Part shown: positions 52,140-59,920 of the stretch, in pieces | Layout: the number at the start of each line of letters is the position of its first letter | How positions within the stretch are numbered: the first letter of the stretch is position 1 | DNA from: CAYWVO01 sp964461835 | Lineage (GTDB): Bacteria; Zixibacteria; MSB-5A5; WJJR01; JAJRUJ01 | Assembly (NCBI GenBank): GCA_964461835.1 | Contig: CAYWVO010000001.1 | Coordinates: 62,001 to 126,000, forward strand | DNA: 64,000 nucleotides | Direction: 5' to 3' | The notes under the pieces: model-generated | What the model was told of the DNA's origin: nothing | Databases searched by the model: none | The model's input: the letters and a program-made list of their open reading frames with translations, nothing else | Position numbers and translations under genes: made by a program

Positions 52140-53345
52140 TTATTCGTGAATGTCGGTAATAACGCCGGCGCCTACCGTACGTCCGCCTTCACGGATCGCA
52201 AACCGCAGGCCCTTTTCCATGGCGATCGGCGTAATTAACTCGACGTCAATAGTTACATTATCTCCCGGCATCACCATTTCCGTCCCCTCCGGCAGGGTCG
52301 CGACGCCGGTCACATCGGTGGTCCGGAAGTAAAACTGCGGGCGATACCCGCTGAAGAAGGGCGTATGACGGCCGCCTTCTTCTTTGGTCAATACGTAGAC
52401 TTCGCCTTTAAATTTGGTATGCGGAGTGATTGATCCCGGCTTGGCCAGCACCATCCCTCGCTCCAGGTCGGTCTTTTCAATGCCGCGCAACAGCAACCCG
52501 ACATTATCGCCCGCCTGGGCGTAGTCCAGGGTCTTGCGGAACATTTCGACCCCGGTACAGACCGTTTTCCGGGTCTCCCTTATGCCGACGCGTTCGACAT
52601 TATCGCCTTTCTGGATCTTGCCCCGTTCCACCCGGCCGGTGCCCACGGTGCCGCGACCCGTAATCGTGAAAACGTCTTCTACCGGCATTAAGAACGGCTT
52701 ATCGACATCCCGCTTGGGTTCCGGGATATAGGTGTCGATCGCATCCAACAGTTCATAGACACTCTGGAATTTGTCGGATTCGGTGACCTCCGGTTTGATG
52801 GCCTCGTTCATTGCCTCCAGCGCCGACCCGCGGATGATGGGTATGTCGTCCCCCGGAAATTCGTACTTGCTCAATAAGTCGCGCACTTCGAGCTCGACCA
52901 AGTCCAACAATTCCGGATCGTCCACCATATCGATCTTGTTCATGTAGACTACGATATATGGCACACCCACCTGGCGGGCCAGGAGGATATGCTCACGGGT
53001 CTGCGGCATGGGGCCGTCCGACGCGGCTACTACCAGAATCGCCCCATCCATTTGCGCAGCCCCCGTGATCATGTTTTTGACGTAGTCCGCGTGGCCCGGG
53101 CAGTCGACGTGGGCATAGTGCCGGTTTTCCGTTTCATATTCGATGTGCGCGGTGGCAATCGTAATGCCGCGTTCGCGCTCTTCCGGTGCATTATCGATTT
53201 CATCGAATTTCTGTACGTTGGCCTGCCCCTTGCGATTCAGGATCATCGTGATCGCCGCAGTCAAGGTTGTCTTGCCATGATCGACGTGGCCGATAGTCCC
53301 CACGTTCACGTGGGGTTTTTTCCTTTCAAATGTTTCCTTAGCCAT
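52140..53345 (-). CDS. tuf: Translation elongation factor Tu
   Basis: A 401-residue EF-Tu. GTPase motifs GHVDHGKTTLTAAIT, DCPGHADYVKNMI and MNKIDMVDD are intact, and domains II and III are full length (C-terminal FAIREGGRTVGAGVITDIHE). It delivers aminoacyl-tRNA to the ribosome. It is transcribed right after tRNA-Thr. In this genome tuf is not next to fusA as in the E. coli str operon; a second copy elsewhere cannot be excluded. Confidence 0.98.
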   Translation of the reverse strand: MAKETFERKKPHVNVGTIGHVDHGKTTLTAAITMILNRKGQANVQKFDEIDNAPEERERGITIATAHIEYETENRHYAHVDCPGHADYVKNMITGAAQMDGAILVVAASDGPMPQTREHILLARQVGVPYIVVYMNKIDMVDDPELLDLVELEVRDLLSKYEFPGDDIPIIRGSALEAMNEAIKPEVTESDKFQSVYELLDAIDTYIPEPKRDVDKPFLMPVEDVFTITGRGTVGTGRVERGKIQKGDNVERVGIRETRKTVCTGVEMFRKTLDYAQAGDNVGLLLRGIEKTDLERGMVLAKPGSITPHTKFKGEVYVLTKEEGGRHTPFFSGYRPQFYFRTTDVTGVATLPEGTEMVMPGDNVTIDVELITPIAMEKGLRFAIREGGRTVGAGVITDIHE

Positions 53346-53416
53346 TCCCGAAGGACTCCTCCGAATATGGTTCTTTTTTAATTACCAGCGATATGGTTTT
53401 CCGTTTATCTCCACAT

Positions 53417-53489
53417 AGCCCACGACCGGACTCGAACCGGTGACCTCATCCTTACCAAGGATGTGCTCTACCGCCTGAGCTACATGGGC
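53417..53489 (-). tRNA. trnT: tRNA-Thr (GGT anticodon)
   Basis: A 73-base cloverleaf on the minus strand: GCCCATG pairs with CGTGGGC, D arm GCTC...GAGC, anticodon loop TTGGTAA giving GGT, and GTTCGAG in the T loop. The discriminator is T and no CCA is encoded, unlike the neighbouring tRNA-Trp. It immediately precedes tuf, echoing the trnT-tufB order of E. coli. Confidence 0.96.
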
Positions 53490-53555
53490 CGGTCAATGCA
53501 AAAAATCGGACGGGCTTACACATACGTACCCCTTGCCCGCCCAATTGAAACCCCT

Positions 53556-53583
53556 ATAATAGATTGGCTGCGCAGAAAGTCAA
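53556..53583 (-). promoter_or_regulatory. Strong sigma70-type promoter of the tRNA-Thr-tuf-rpo-ribosomal block
   Basis: On the minus strand TTGACT (53578-53583) and TATTAT (53556-53561) are spaced by 16 bases. It lies 67 bases upstream of the tRNA-Thr gene and is the best promoter match in the window. It is the only clear promoter ahead of tuf, secE-nusG and rpoBC, so it probably drives most of that block. Confidence 0.75.
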
Positions 53584-53610
53584 GCAAAAAAATCGCTGTT
53601 TGCCAGCCTC

Positions 53611-54252
53611 TCAGCAAACCCCCGGTTTTTTACCGGCGCTGCAGGGGCGCCAGGCAATGCCGCTGCGCCGCAGCGCGGTTGCCGTCGCCGCCCGCCACCG
53701 GGCCTGTTTACGTCCCCCGAAATCCAGCTCGATCCGATCAATCCAAAACCCGACCAAAAAGCCATCCGCCAACTCAGCCAGCAAGTGATCGGCAATCCGA
53801 TACACGCCGACACCCCGGCGGGCAAGCAAGCGGATGAAGGCGAAGGACTTAGTGGGATCAGCAATCAGCGTCCCTCCGGGAAACCGCCGCGTTGTCTGGC
53901 GGATACTCAGGACCATATCGTCTTGGGACGATGGAACCTGCAAAGCCGGATCAATCTCCCATTCCTTCCGTGTTCGAGCTACTTCGATATAAATAGGTGA
54001 GCCGAACCGATCGGTGTCAATCCGGATGTCTTCCGACTCCACAAAGGAATCATACGGAGAAAACGGCAAAATATTGACCGCCAGGGTATCGGTTTCCTGG
54101 TCGTAGAAGGCGGCGGCCCGAGGCAGGGTCCGCGCAGGAATGACCTCTACCGGAATTGGTCCTCCGGGCTCGACATCGGGGTGATGATTGGCCAGTGGCC
54201 GTTCATCCACCGCTCCCGGCGGCAAGACGTTGTTAATCCACAGATTACTCAT
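53611..54252 (-). CDS. Hypothetical protein downstream of the Tol-Pal cluster
   Basis: About 213 residues from the ATG at 54252 (MSNLWINNVLPPGAVDERP). The open frame extends 69 codons further upstream, overlapping ybgF in a non-conserved stretch. No signal peptide or transmembrane helix is evident. A segment AAFYDQETDTLAVNILPF and another SPIYIEVARTRKEWEI look like paired beta strands, and the C-terminus is Arg-rich. No family recognised. It is last in the minus-strand Tol-Pal series, 142 bases after ybgF, and precedes the tRNA-Thr promoter. Confidence 0.55.
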   Translation of the reverse strand: MSNLWINNVLPPGAVDERPLANHHPDVEPGGPIPVEVIPARTLPRAAAFYDQETDTLAVNILPFSPYDSFVESEDIRIDTDRFGSPIYIEVARTRKEWEIDPALQVPSSQDDMVLSIRQTTRRFPGGTLIADPTKSFAFIRLLARRGVGVYRIADHLLAELADGFLVGFWIDRIELDFGGRKQARWRAATATALRRSGIAWRPCSAGKKPGVC

Positions 54253-54394
54253 CAGTTTCTCTATCGACCTCTTGTCGGCAGAAATTGATCCCTGCAGACA
54301 ATGAGTTACCGCAACACCATGATACGGGAGTTGCACGAAAATCATCAAGCGCTTTCTCGATGCGGCGAAGACATAGACCACGCGGGCGGAGTGT

Positions 54395-55168
54395 TCAGTC
54401 CCCGTATTCCTCGGACAAATCCTCCAGCCGTCCCTGCGCCGGCTGGACATACGGAGCATCCGGATACTTTTCGATCAACCGGTTATAATATTCAATGGCG
54501 TGCCGCGGTTGATCGGACTTTTCATAACACCGGCCGAGTTTGAATAAGGCACCGGGAACCTGATCTGATTCGGCGTATTGATCGATCAACTGCTGAAACA
54601 CCTCAATGGCCGAAGCAAAATCATCATTGGAGTAATGACATTCCCCCAGCCAGTACAGCGCCCGAGGGATATCCGGAGAGGTCGCACACGAGTTGAGGAA
54701 TTCTTCGAATCCCTCGATGGCCAGATCATAGTTGCCATTCCGCAGGTCGTTGAACGCCTGATCATAGACCTTGCCGCAATCGACCGTTAAGAGTTGATCG
54801 CCCCCGTCGCCCTGGGCAATACCGCCGGAATCTCCTTCGGGGTGGTAGGGCACCGCGTACTCGGTCCCCCGGCGGTCAATTTTATCCCCCAAATCGGAAA
54901 TGCTTTGGTTGGTCGCCGATAGCTCACGCTTGAGCTCGTCCAACGCCGTATAGACATCCGCCCGCATCTCGCGGTTTGATTCGGTGTTGATGGTCAGCAG
55001 GGAATCCAGGCGTTCGATTTTCTCCTCGTTCCGGCGATTAGCCGACTCGAGATAGTTTAATTGATCTTCCATGCGCTGCAACGTCGCCCGAGGGACGCAG
55101 CCGCCCAGTAGCAAGACCGCCGCCACGCCGATCGTGAGTGCCCTTTTCCGGGCATGCCATTCCTTCAT
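54395..55168 (-). CDS. ybgF: Tol-Pal system coordinator YbgF/CpoB-like TPR lipoprotein
   Basis: About 257 residues from the ATG at 55168, chosen because it opens a lipoprotein signal (hydrophobic core then LLGGC, Cys24) after a G-rich ribosome binding site; the frame is open further up into pal. A coiled coil (about 30-90, LQRMEDQLNYLESANRRNEEKI) precedes at least three TPR units (AFNDLRNGNYDLAIEGFEEFL, ALYWLGECHYSNDDFASAIEVF, ALFKLGRCYEKSDQPRHAIEYY). E. coli CpoB is soluble and links Tol-Pal to septal peptidoglycan synthesis; this one is predicted to be lipidated. Confidence 0.88.
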   Translation of the reverse strand: MKEWHARKRALTIGVAAVLLLGGCVPRATLQRMEDQLNYLESANRRNEEKIERLDSLLTINTESNREMRADVYTALDELKRELSATNQSISDLGDKIDRRGTEYAVPYHPEGDSGGIAQGDGGDQLLTVDCGKVYDQAFNDLRNGNYDLAIEGFEEFLNSCATSPDIPRALYWLGECHYSNDDFASAIEVFQQLIDQYAESDQVPGALFKLGRCYEKSDQPRHAIEYYNRLIEKYPDAPYVQPAQGRLEDLSEEYGD

Positions 55169-55262
55169 ACTGATTTCGCCCCCCCCGAGATCCCATTGCC
55201 GCCCGGTCACTCTCGAGCATAACCGGGTTTCAATAATACCCACCGACTTGCCGCGCGGTGCT

Positions 55263-55793
55263 TTATGACTTCGCCTTGAACTCCGCGCGGCGGTTTTTCT
55301 GCCACGATTCTTCGTCATGGCCAAACGCGATCGGCCGCTCTTCACCGTACGAAATAGTGAAAATCCGGTCGGCGTCAACACCCAGTTTCACCAGGTAGTC
55401 TTTGGTTGCCTCGGCCCGCCGCTCGCCTAAGGCCAGGTTGTATTCTTCGGTGTTGCGTTCGTCACAGTGCCCCTCAATGACAATGTTAAGATCCGGGTGT
55501 TCCTTGAGGATTTCGGCATTCTTTTTCAGGATTTCACGAGCGTCTTCCCGAATATTCCACTTGTCGGTATCGAAATGAATACGCCGTAATCCGAGCGCTT
55601 CCAAATCCTCAACGTCACCGCGTCCTCTCTGCAGCCCCGGCTCCTCTTCCGGCTCTTCCGGCTCGGCCCGCTCCGGCATCTCGGCCGTATCTTCCGGCGT
55701 TGGTTCCGGTTCTGCCGGTGGTTGCGAGCCCCCACAGCCGACGAGCAACAGCGCCGCAATTGCCAACAAGACGACCACTTTCCATGTTTTCAC
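55263..55793 (-). CDS. pal: Peptidoglycan-associated lipoprotein Pal
   Basis: A 176-residue outer-membrane lipoprotein: signal peptide with lipobox LLVGC (Cys20), a Pro/Glu-rich linker (about 24-55), then an OmpA-like peptidoglycan-binding domain with IHFDTDKWNI, IEGHCDERNTEEYNLALGERRA and a C-terminal NRRAEFK. Pal tethers the outer membrane to the wall and binds TolB. AGGAGGGTG precedes the ATG. It has its own upstream promoter candidates. Confidence 0.95.
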   Translation of the reverse strand: MKTWKVVVLLAIAALLLVGCGGSQPPAEPEPTPEDTAEMPERAEPEEPEEEPGLQRGRGDVEDLEALGLRRIHFDTDKWNIREDAREILKKNAEILKEHPDLNIVIEGHCDERNTEEYNLALGERRAEATKDYLVKLGVDADRIFTISYGEERPIAFGHDEESWQKNRRAEFKAKS

Positions 55794-55822
55794 GAATTCA
55801 CCCTCCTTGAGACCCTATAAGA

Positions 55823-55879
55823 ATTATACAATTCCTGATCCATGTGGCGTAACAATATGGTGTTCCGGTTAGCGGTCAA
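55823..55879 (-). promoter_or_regulatory. Promoter candidates for pal
   Basis: In the 183-base tolB-pal gap the minus strand has TTGACC (55874-55879) spaced 16 bases from TATTGT (55852-55857), and further on a perfect TATAAT (55823-55828) with a poor -35. Either could start a separate pal-ybgF transcript. Confidence 0.5.
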
Positions 55880-55976
55880 CCCAAATTTTCGCCTTCCCTG
55901 CCATTTTCAACTATTTCTCTCATCATCCGACAACGTTACCTTCGCAATATCGCCCGTTTTCCGGCGTTCGCCAGCA

Positions 55977-57320
55977 CTATTTTGGTGACCATGATGGATT
56001 TGTATTGCCCCCCCCACTGGTGATACGCTGGACATTTTTCCCGGAAAAATCCATGGTGTAGATCTCTTCACGCCCGTTTCTGGTCGAGGAGAAGACTAGA
56101 TGCAATCCATCGGGGGACCAGCGGGGATTTTCATTATCGCCAATCGCGGTCAGTTGCTGCTGATGCGAGCCGTTGGTGGTCGTCGTCCAAACATTGAATT
56201 TGCCGTCCCCACCCCGCGAGACATAAGCAATCAAATCCAGCGTCGGCGACCACGCCGGTGAGTCATTGTGGGATCCTTTATAGGTCAACCGCTGCACGTC
56301 CCCTCCATCGACGTTCATGATATATATTTGAGGGGTGCCTGAACGGTCCGAAGTAATCGCCAGATAACGCCCGTCCGGAGACCAAGTCGGCGAGGAATCA
56401 ATACCCGGATGAAAGGTCACCCGGCGGCCACGGGACGCTCCCTTGCGGAAGACGTAAATCTCCGGATTGCCATCCTTGGTTAACGTTACGGCGTAGCGTG
56501 ACCCGTCCGGCGACCAGGTCGCCGCCGAATTCAATCCGGGGAACGAACTCAGGCGTCGAGTCTTGCCCTCCTGCATATCCAACAGCCAGAGATCAGGATT
56601 GCCCCGTTTATAGGAGGTGTACGATATTTCATCGGGGGAGGCCCAGCGAGGGCTCACGTTGATCGAACGATCGAACGTCGCCTGCATTGGCTCATGTCCA
56701 TCGTAATCACAAATATAGATTTCTTTAGACGAAGAATCACGGTGGGAATACGCGATCCGTGAACGGAAGACACTCTGCAAATCGGTGATCTTCTCGTAGA
56801 TTTTCCCCGCGATGGTATGTGCCAACAGGCGCAGATCGTTGGGCGAGGCCCGCATCCGCCGAGAAGTGATGATCTCCGGCTTCAGGCGGCGATGCACACT
56901 GTGCAGGGTGTAGGAGACCACAACTGCATCGTCATCCGCTTCGTACGCAACCGTTCCGGTCAGGACATAGCCGACATACAATTTTTCCCAATCATACAAA
57001 CTCAACGTTTCCACGCCGAATACTTCCAGGTATTCAGGGTCCGGCGCCCTGGTTACGAACAGGTAGGAGAAGTCGAGGTCATTGCGGATAATGTCGGACA
57101 GCTGCGAGGCAAGTCGGCGGACGTCTGAGGCCGCCTCGCGATCGGCGGGCCGAAAATCATCGACGCCGATCCGGTACGGTTCGAACACCCCGGTCTGGAT
57201 ACGGACAATGATTTCCCCGTATTTCTGTGCGAACGCCGGCGCCGCCAGGAGACACAGAAGCCCGATCAGCATAATACTATTGCGGAATATATTCAAACGG
57301 CATGCGGATATGATACCCAT
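55977..57320 (-). CDS. tolB: Tol-Pal system beta-propeller protein TolB
   Basis: About 447 residues from the ATG at 57320, which has GAGG eight bases upstream and leads into a signal peptide (IMLIGLLCLLAAPAFAQ). This start overlaps the upstream TonB-like gene by 44 bases. An N-terminal mixed domain is followed by a beta-propeller built from WSPDG-type repeats (TWSPDGSRYAV, TWSPDGRYLAI, RWSPDGLHLVF, SWSPK at the end). TolB is periplasmic and binds Pal. Length and order are typical. Confidence 0.94.
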   Translation of the reverse strand: MGIISACRLNIFRNSIMLIGLLCLLAAPAFAQKYGEIIVRIQTGVFEPYRIGVDDFRPADREAASDVRRLASQLSDIIRNDLDFSYLFVTRAPDPEYLEVFGVETLSLYDWEKLYVGYVLTGTVAYEADDDAVVVSYTLHSVHRRLKPEIITSRRMRASPNDLRLLAHTIAGKIYEKITDLQSVFRSRIAYSHRDSSSKEIYICDYDGHEPMQATFDRSINVSPRWASPDEISYTSYKRGNPDLWLLDMQEGKTRRLSSFPGLNSAATWSPDGSRYAVTLTKDGNPEIYVFRKGASRGRRVTFHPGIDSSPTWSPDGRYLAITSDRSGTPQIYIMNVDGGDVQRLTYKGSHNDSPAWSPTLDLIAYVSRGGDGKFNVWTTTTNGSHQQQLTAIGDNENPRWSPDGLHLVFSSTRNGREEIYTMDFSGKNVQRITSGGGNTNPSWSPK

Positions 57321-58029
57321 CGTAATCCTCAAACTTGTCGGGGAACGACCGTCCCCACTCAATGCGTTCAATGGCGCGAATGGCGGCGCGATCGAACCGG
57401 GGGATGCCGGAGGAGGTTTCCAACTCGATGTCCTTAATCGTCCCATTGTTCATGATCGTAAATGTCACCACACAGCGGATCGGCTTGTAGCCCGGCACCG
57501 GATTGCGGAAAGCGCGCTGAATCGCCAGAAATAGCGATTGAAAATACGGGTCGGTGCCCCCATACCCGCTGGCCGGAATCTGTTCGCCAAAGATTGGATC
57601 GACGGCTTCGCCACCGGCGCCCTCGAAGATAGTATGTTCCAACTCCCTGGTTTTTTCCTCCGGTGTTTCCTCGACCGCCGCCAGCGTCTCGGTGGTATCT
57701 TCTTCCTCAGCAGTTCCCAATTCAGCCTCAGAAGTATCCGGCGCCACGTCCTGGGCCAGCTCTTCCTTCTCGGTTTTCGTAATATCTTCAATGTCCTTCA
57801 ACTCAGGGACCTCATCCGGCGCCGGCTCGGGTGTCGCCGGTTTCGGTGGCGGGGCAGTTGAGACGCCGGGCCGGTCTCCGGGTGCATGTTCCACGATCGT
57901 GGCGTTCATAAACATCGGGAGTGGCTTATCCTCGCCCCATAGCCCGTTCGAACTGGGAGCTACAAAGACGATAATGAAAACCAGAAGCACATGACCGATG
58001 ATGGAGAAAAACAAATCCCGACGCGACAT
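57277..58029 (-). CDS. TonB family energy transducer, probably the TolA equivalent
   Basis: A 250-residue protein with one N-terminal transmembrane helix (about 6-26), a Pro/Glu-rich spacer (about 50-125) and a TonB C-terminal domain (about 160-250: YFQSLFLAIQRAFRNPVPG, CVVTFTIMNNGTIKDIELE, AAIRAIERIEWG). It lies between tolR/exbD and tolB, where TolA is expected, so it likely transmits proton-motive force to TolB-Pal. A true TolA-type domain was not seen. A role with TonB-dependent receptors is the alternative. Confidence 0.85.
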   Translation of the reverse strand: MSRRDLFFSIIGHVLLVFIIVFVAPSSNGLWGEDKPLPMFMNATIVEHAPGDRPGVSTAPPPKPATPEPAPDEVPELKDIEDITKTEKEELAQDVAPDTSEAELGTAEEEDTTETLAAVEETPEEKTRELEHTIFEGAGGEAVDPIFGEQIPASGYGGTDPYFQSLFLAIQRAFRNPVPGYKPIRCVVTFTIMNNGTIKDIELETSSGIPRFDRAAIRAIERIEWGRSFPDKFEDYDGYHIRMPFEYIPQ

Positions 58030-58052
58030 GACTACACCCGCTCATGTAACCG

Positions 58053-58475
58053 TTACCCGGAATCCTGCCCGGGTGAGGTTACCAGACTGACATTAGTGAC
58101 GCCGACCAAGCGCAGCCGATTGAGGATATCCGCCACCGTACCATACGGTACGGAGACATCGGCACGTAAATACGCCGCCGGTTTTTGCAGTTTGTCGATT
58201 TCGGTTTTCACACGATTGGCAAACTCGTCTTTCTCACGCAGGTCGACGTAATGATCATCGATAAACACCGCGTCGTTCTCGGTAATGGTAATGACAATAC
58301 CTTCTGCGGTCGTTTCATCTCCGGCCTGGGTCGCCGGCAAATCTACATCAATACCACTTTGCAGCAAGGGAGCCGTAATCATGAAAATGATCAACAGGAC
58401 CAAAACCACATCGACAAGATTAGTCACGTTAATGTCGGATATGGCGCGATAACTGCGGGATTTCACGGTATGCAC
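58053..58475 (-). CDS. tolR: Biopolymer transport protein ExbD/TolR
   Basis: A 140-residue protein with one transmembrane helix (about 20-38). The essential membrane Asp is Asp22 in NLVDVVLVLLIIFMI, followed by the family ITAPLLQSGIDVDLP. The periplasmic domain ends in NRLRLVGVTNVSLVT. With ExbB/TolQ it forms the proton-driven motor. The Tol context favours tolR over exbD. The gene begins one base after the tolQ stop. Confidence 0.92.
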   Translation of the reverse strand: MHTVKSRSYRAISDINVTNLVDVVLVLLIIFMITAPLLQSGIDVDLPATQAGDETTAEGIVITITENDAVFIDDHYVDLREKDEFANRVKTEIDKLQKPAAYLRADVSVPYGTVADILNRLRLVGVTNVSLVTSPGQDSG

Positions 58476-58476
58476 C

Positions 58477-59256
58477 TCATGACGATAGTTTACCGGAATC
58501 GACGAGTGATTTCTTCGAAGTTTCCTGCTGCTGACCAGGTCCGGGGTTTTCGCCCTGCTTGGTTGGGGTCTGTTCCCGAGTTAACGCAGTGAGCAGCTCC
58601 AGGGAAAAATTGTCTAACTCATCACGAATAAAGCGGAGACGGTTGTTGCACCAGTTATAGGCCACAACGGCCGGAATAGCGGCAATGAGACCGGCGGCGG
58701 TAGCAATCAGCGCCTCGGCGATACCGGGGGCGACAATCGCGAGAGTGGCCGATCCGCGCGCACCGATGGAGACGAATGCGTCGATAATCCCCCACACCGT
58801 TCCGAGCAATCCTAAGAATGGCGCAGCATTTCCCGTGGTTGCCAAGAAGATCACCCATCGTTCCATCTTGCCGATTTGCTCCTGGCCGACCCGGTTTAAT
58901 GTGTCGGCAACTGCTTGTCGCTGAGGCGGAGTCAGATAAAACCCCGAATCGGAGGGTACCAGCCCGGCCTCTCGATTCGCCACGGTGAATCCGGCCGCTT
59001 CGGTGAGCCCGGCCTCAAACATCGGCATCAACGGGCTGCCGCGCATCGGCTTAAGGGCTGAAGCTTTATCTACCAGCGGCGATTTTCGCCGGAATCCCCG
59101 CAAAAAGCGGTCGTTCAGATAACTTATCCGCCGGAACAGACGGAATTTGTTAATCGAGACCCCCCAGGAGATAACCGACATCACGACGAGTATTGCCAGG
59201 ATTAACTGAGCAAACAGCCCCGATTCTGCGATCATCCGCCAGATATTACTTTCCAC
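58477..59256 (-). CDS. tolQ: MotA/TolQ/ExbB proton channel protein
   Basis: A 259-residue membrane protein with three helices: about 12-32, then two C-terminal helices around APFLGLLGTVWGIIDAF and IAEALIATAAGLIAAIPAVVAYNWC. These are the family hallmarks. It assembles with TolR into a pentamer-dimer motor. A Pro/Gln/Lys-rich C-terminal tail (about 232-259) is unusual. It starts the Tol cluster after a 303-base gap. Confidence 0.93.
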   Translation of the reverse strand: MESNIWRMIAESGLFAQLILAILVVMSVISWGVSINKFRLFRRISYLNDRFLRGFRRKSPLVDKASALKPMRGSPLMPMFEAGLTEAAGFTVANREAGLVPSDSGFYLTPPQRQAVADTLNRVGQEQIGKMERWVIFLATTGNAAPFLGLLGTVWGIIDAFVSIGARGSATLAIVAPGIAEALIATAAGLIAAIPAVVAYNWCNNRLRFIRDELDNFSLELLTALTREQTPTKQGENPGPGQQQETSKKSLVDSGKLSS

Positions 59257-59559
59257 GAGCCAATCCTTTCCTCACGCTGCCAATCACCGGAGATAGATCA
59301 TGCTCAGGGAGGGGTGAGTCAAGACAAAAGCCAGTGCCCGGCATCAATAATACTACTTGCCGAGCTTGCCGCCCCCCTCTCGTGTCCCAACTCCTGTTGA
59401 AGGATACAGTTGGGCCCACAAAAAGTTGCGCGAAATCCACTTTGGCGACTTGCCAATCCTGAGGGGCGAAAAAAGTCTTGACGCCATGATGCCCAAAGCT
59501 CACTTTTGTCGCGACAGTGGTGAAAGAAATCAATGCGCAGGAACCTAATGGGAGGGAAT
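59257..59559. other. Intergenic region between tolQ and the repeat lipoprotein gene
   Basis: A 303-base divergent intergenic region holding the starts of the tolQ (minus) and lipoprotein (plus) transcripts. TTGACT occurs on the minus strand near 59323-59328 and TTGACG on the plus strand near 59473-59478, but neither has a convincing -10 at the right distance. A 95-codon minus-strand reading frame here shows no recognisable protein features. No RNA gene was recognised. Confidence 0.5.
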
Positions 59560-59820
59560 ATGCGTAAGCTTTTGATGTGTATCACCTTAATTCTCGCGGC
59601 GCTTTTGGTCTTCGTCGGGTGTCAAAAGGAGACGGCTACCGAGGAGCCGGAGGCTACTATGCAGGAGGAAACTCAGGAGATGCCCGCAGAAGATACCATG
59701 ATGGACACCACGATGATGGACACCACGATGATGGACACCACGATGATGGACACCACCATGATGGACACGATGATGCACGATACTGCGGAAGCACACGGCG
59801 GCGGACACGGCGGATACTAA
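59560..59820 (+). CDS. Small repeat-containing lipoprotein (Met/Asp/Thr repeats)
   Basis: An 86-residue predicted lipoprotein from the ATG at 59560 (GGGAGGG just upstream). The signal peptide ends in a lipobox VFVGC with Cys21. The mature part has a Glu-rich stretch, then tandem MMDTT units (about five, imperfect at the end), and finishes with a His/Gly-rich tail (HDTAEAHGGGHGGY). Met, Asp and His spacing suggests metal binding, but this is inference. No family recognised. It is divergent from tolQ and has a strong terminator. Confidence 0.7.
   Translation: MRKLLMCITLILAALLVFVGCQKETATEEPEATMQEETQEMPAEDTMMDTTMMDTTMMDTTMMDTTMMDTMMHDTAEAHGGGHGGY
59698..59772 (+). repeat. 15-bp tandem repeat inside the lipoprotein gene
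   Basis: Three exact copies of the 15-base unit ATGATGGACACCACG (59698-59742) are followed by one copy with a single change (59743-59757) and a shortened copy. The unit is a multiple of three, so copy-number change would vary the number of MMDTT units without frameshift. The near-perfect DNA identity points to recent expansion. Confidence 0.9.
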
Positions 59821-59842
59821 TCAATCAGCGAGAGCATTAGCG

Positions 59843-59871
59843 GGCGGCGGATTCTCTCCGCCGCCTTTTTT
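59843..59871 (+). terminator. Rho-independent terminator of the repeat lipoprotein gene
   Basis: GGCGGCGGA (59843-59851) and TCCGCCGCC (59857-59865) form a nine-pair GC stem with a TTCTC loop, followed by six T. It begins 22 bases after the lipoprotein stop and separates it from ligA. Confidence 0.92.
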
Positions 59872-59920
59872 ATTGCCCCGAAAGCGATTGGAGGGTTATG
59901 TACGTTTGGAGACAGTGCCT

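Noticed and set aside
53584..53610. Possible terminator after the gene ending at 53611 (GCTG/CAGC then seven T on the minus strand)
   Set aside because: The stem is only four or five pairs, and the T run overlaps the promoter -35 region, so it is too weak to call.
59246..59533. 95-codon minus-strand frame upstream of tolQ
   Set aside because: It overlaps the tolQ start by 11 bases, has no clear ribosome binding site and shows no domain or hydrophobic pattern.
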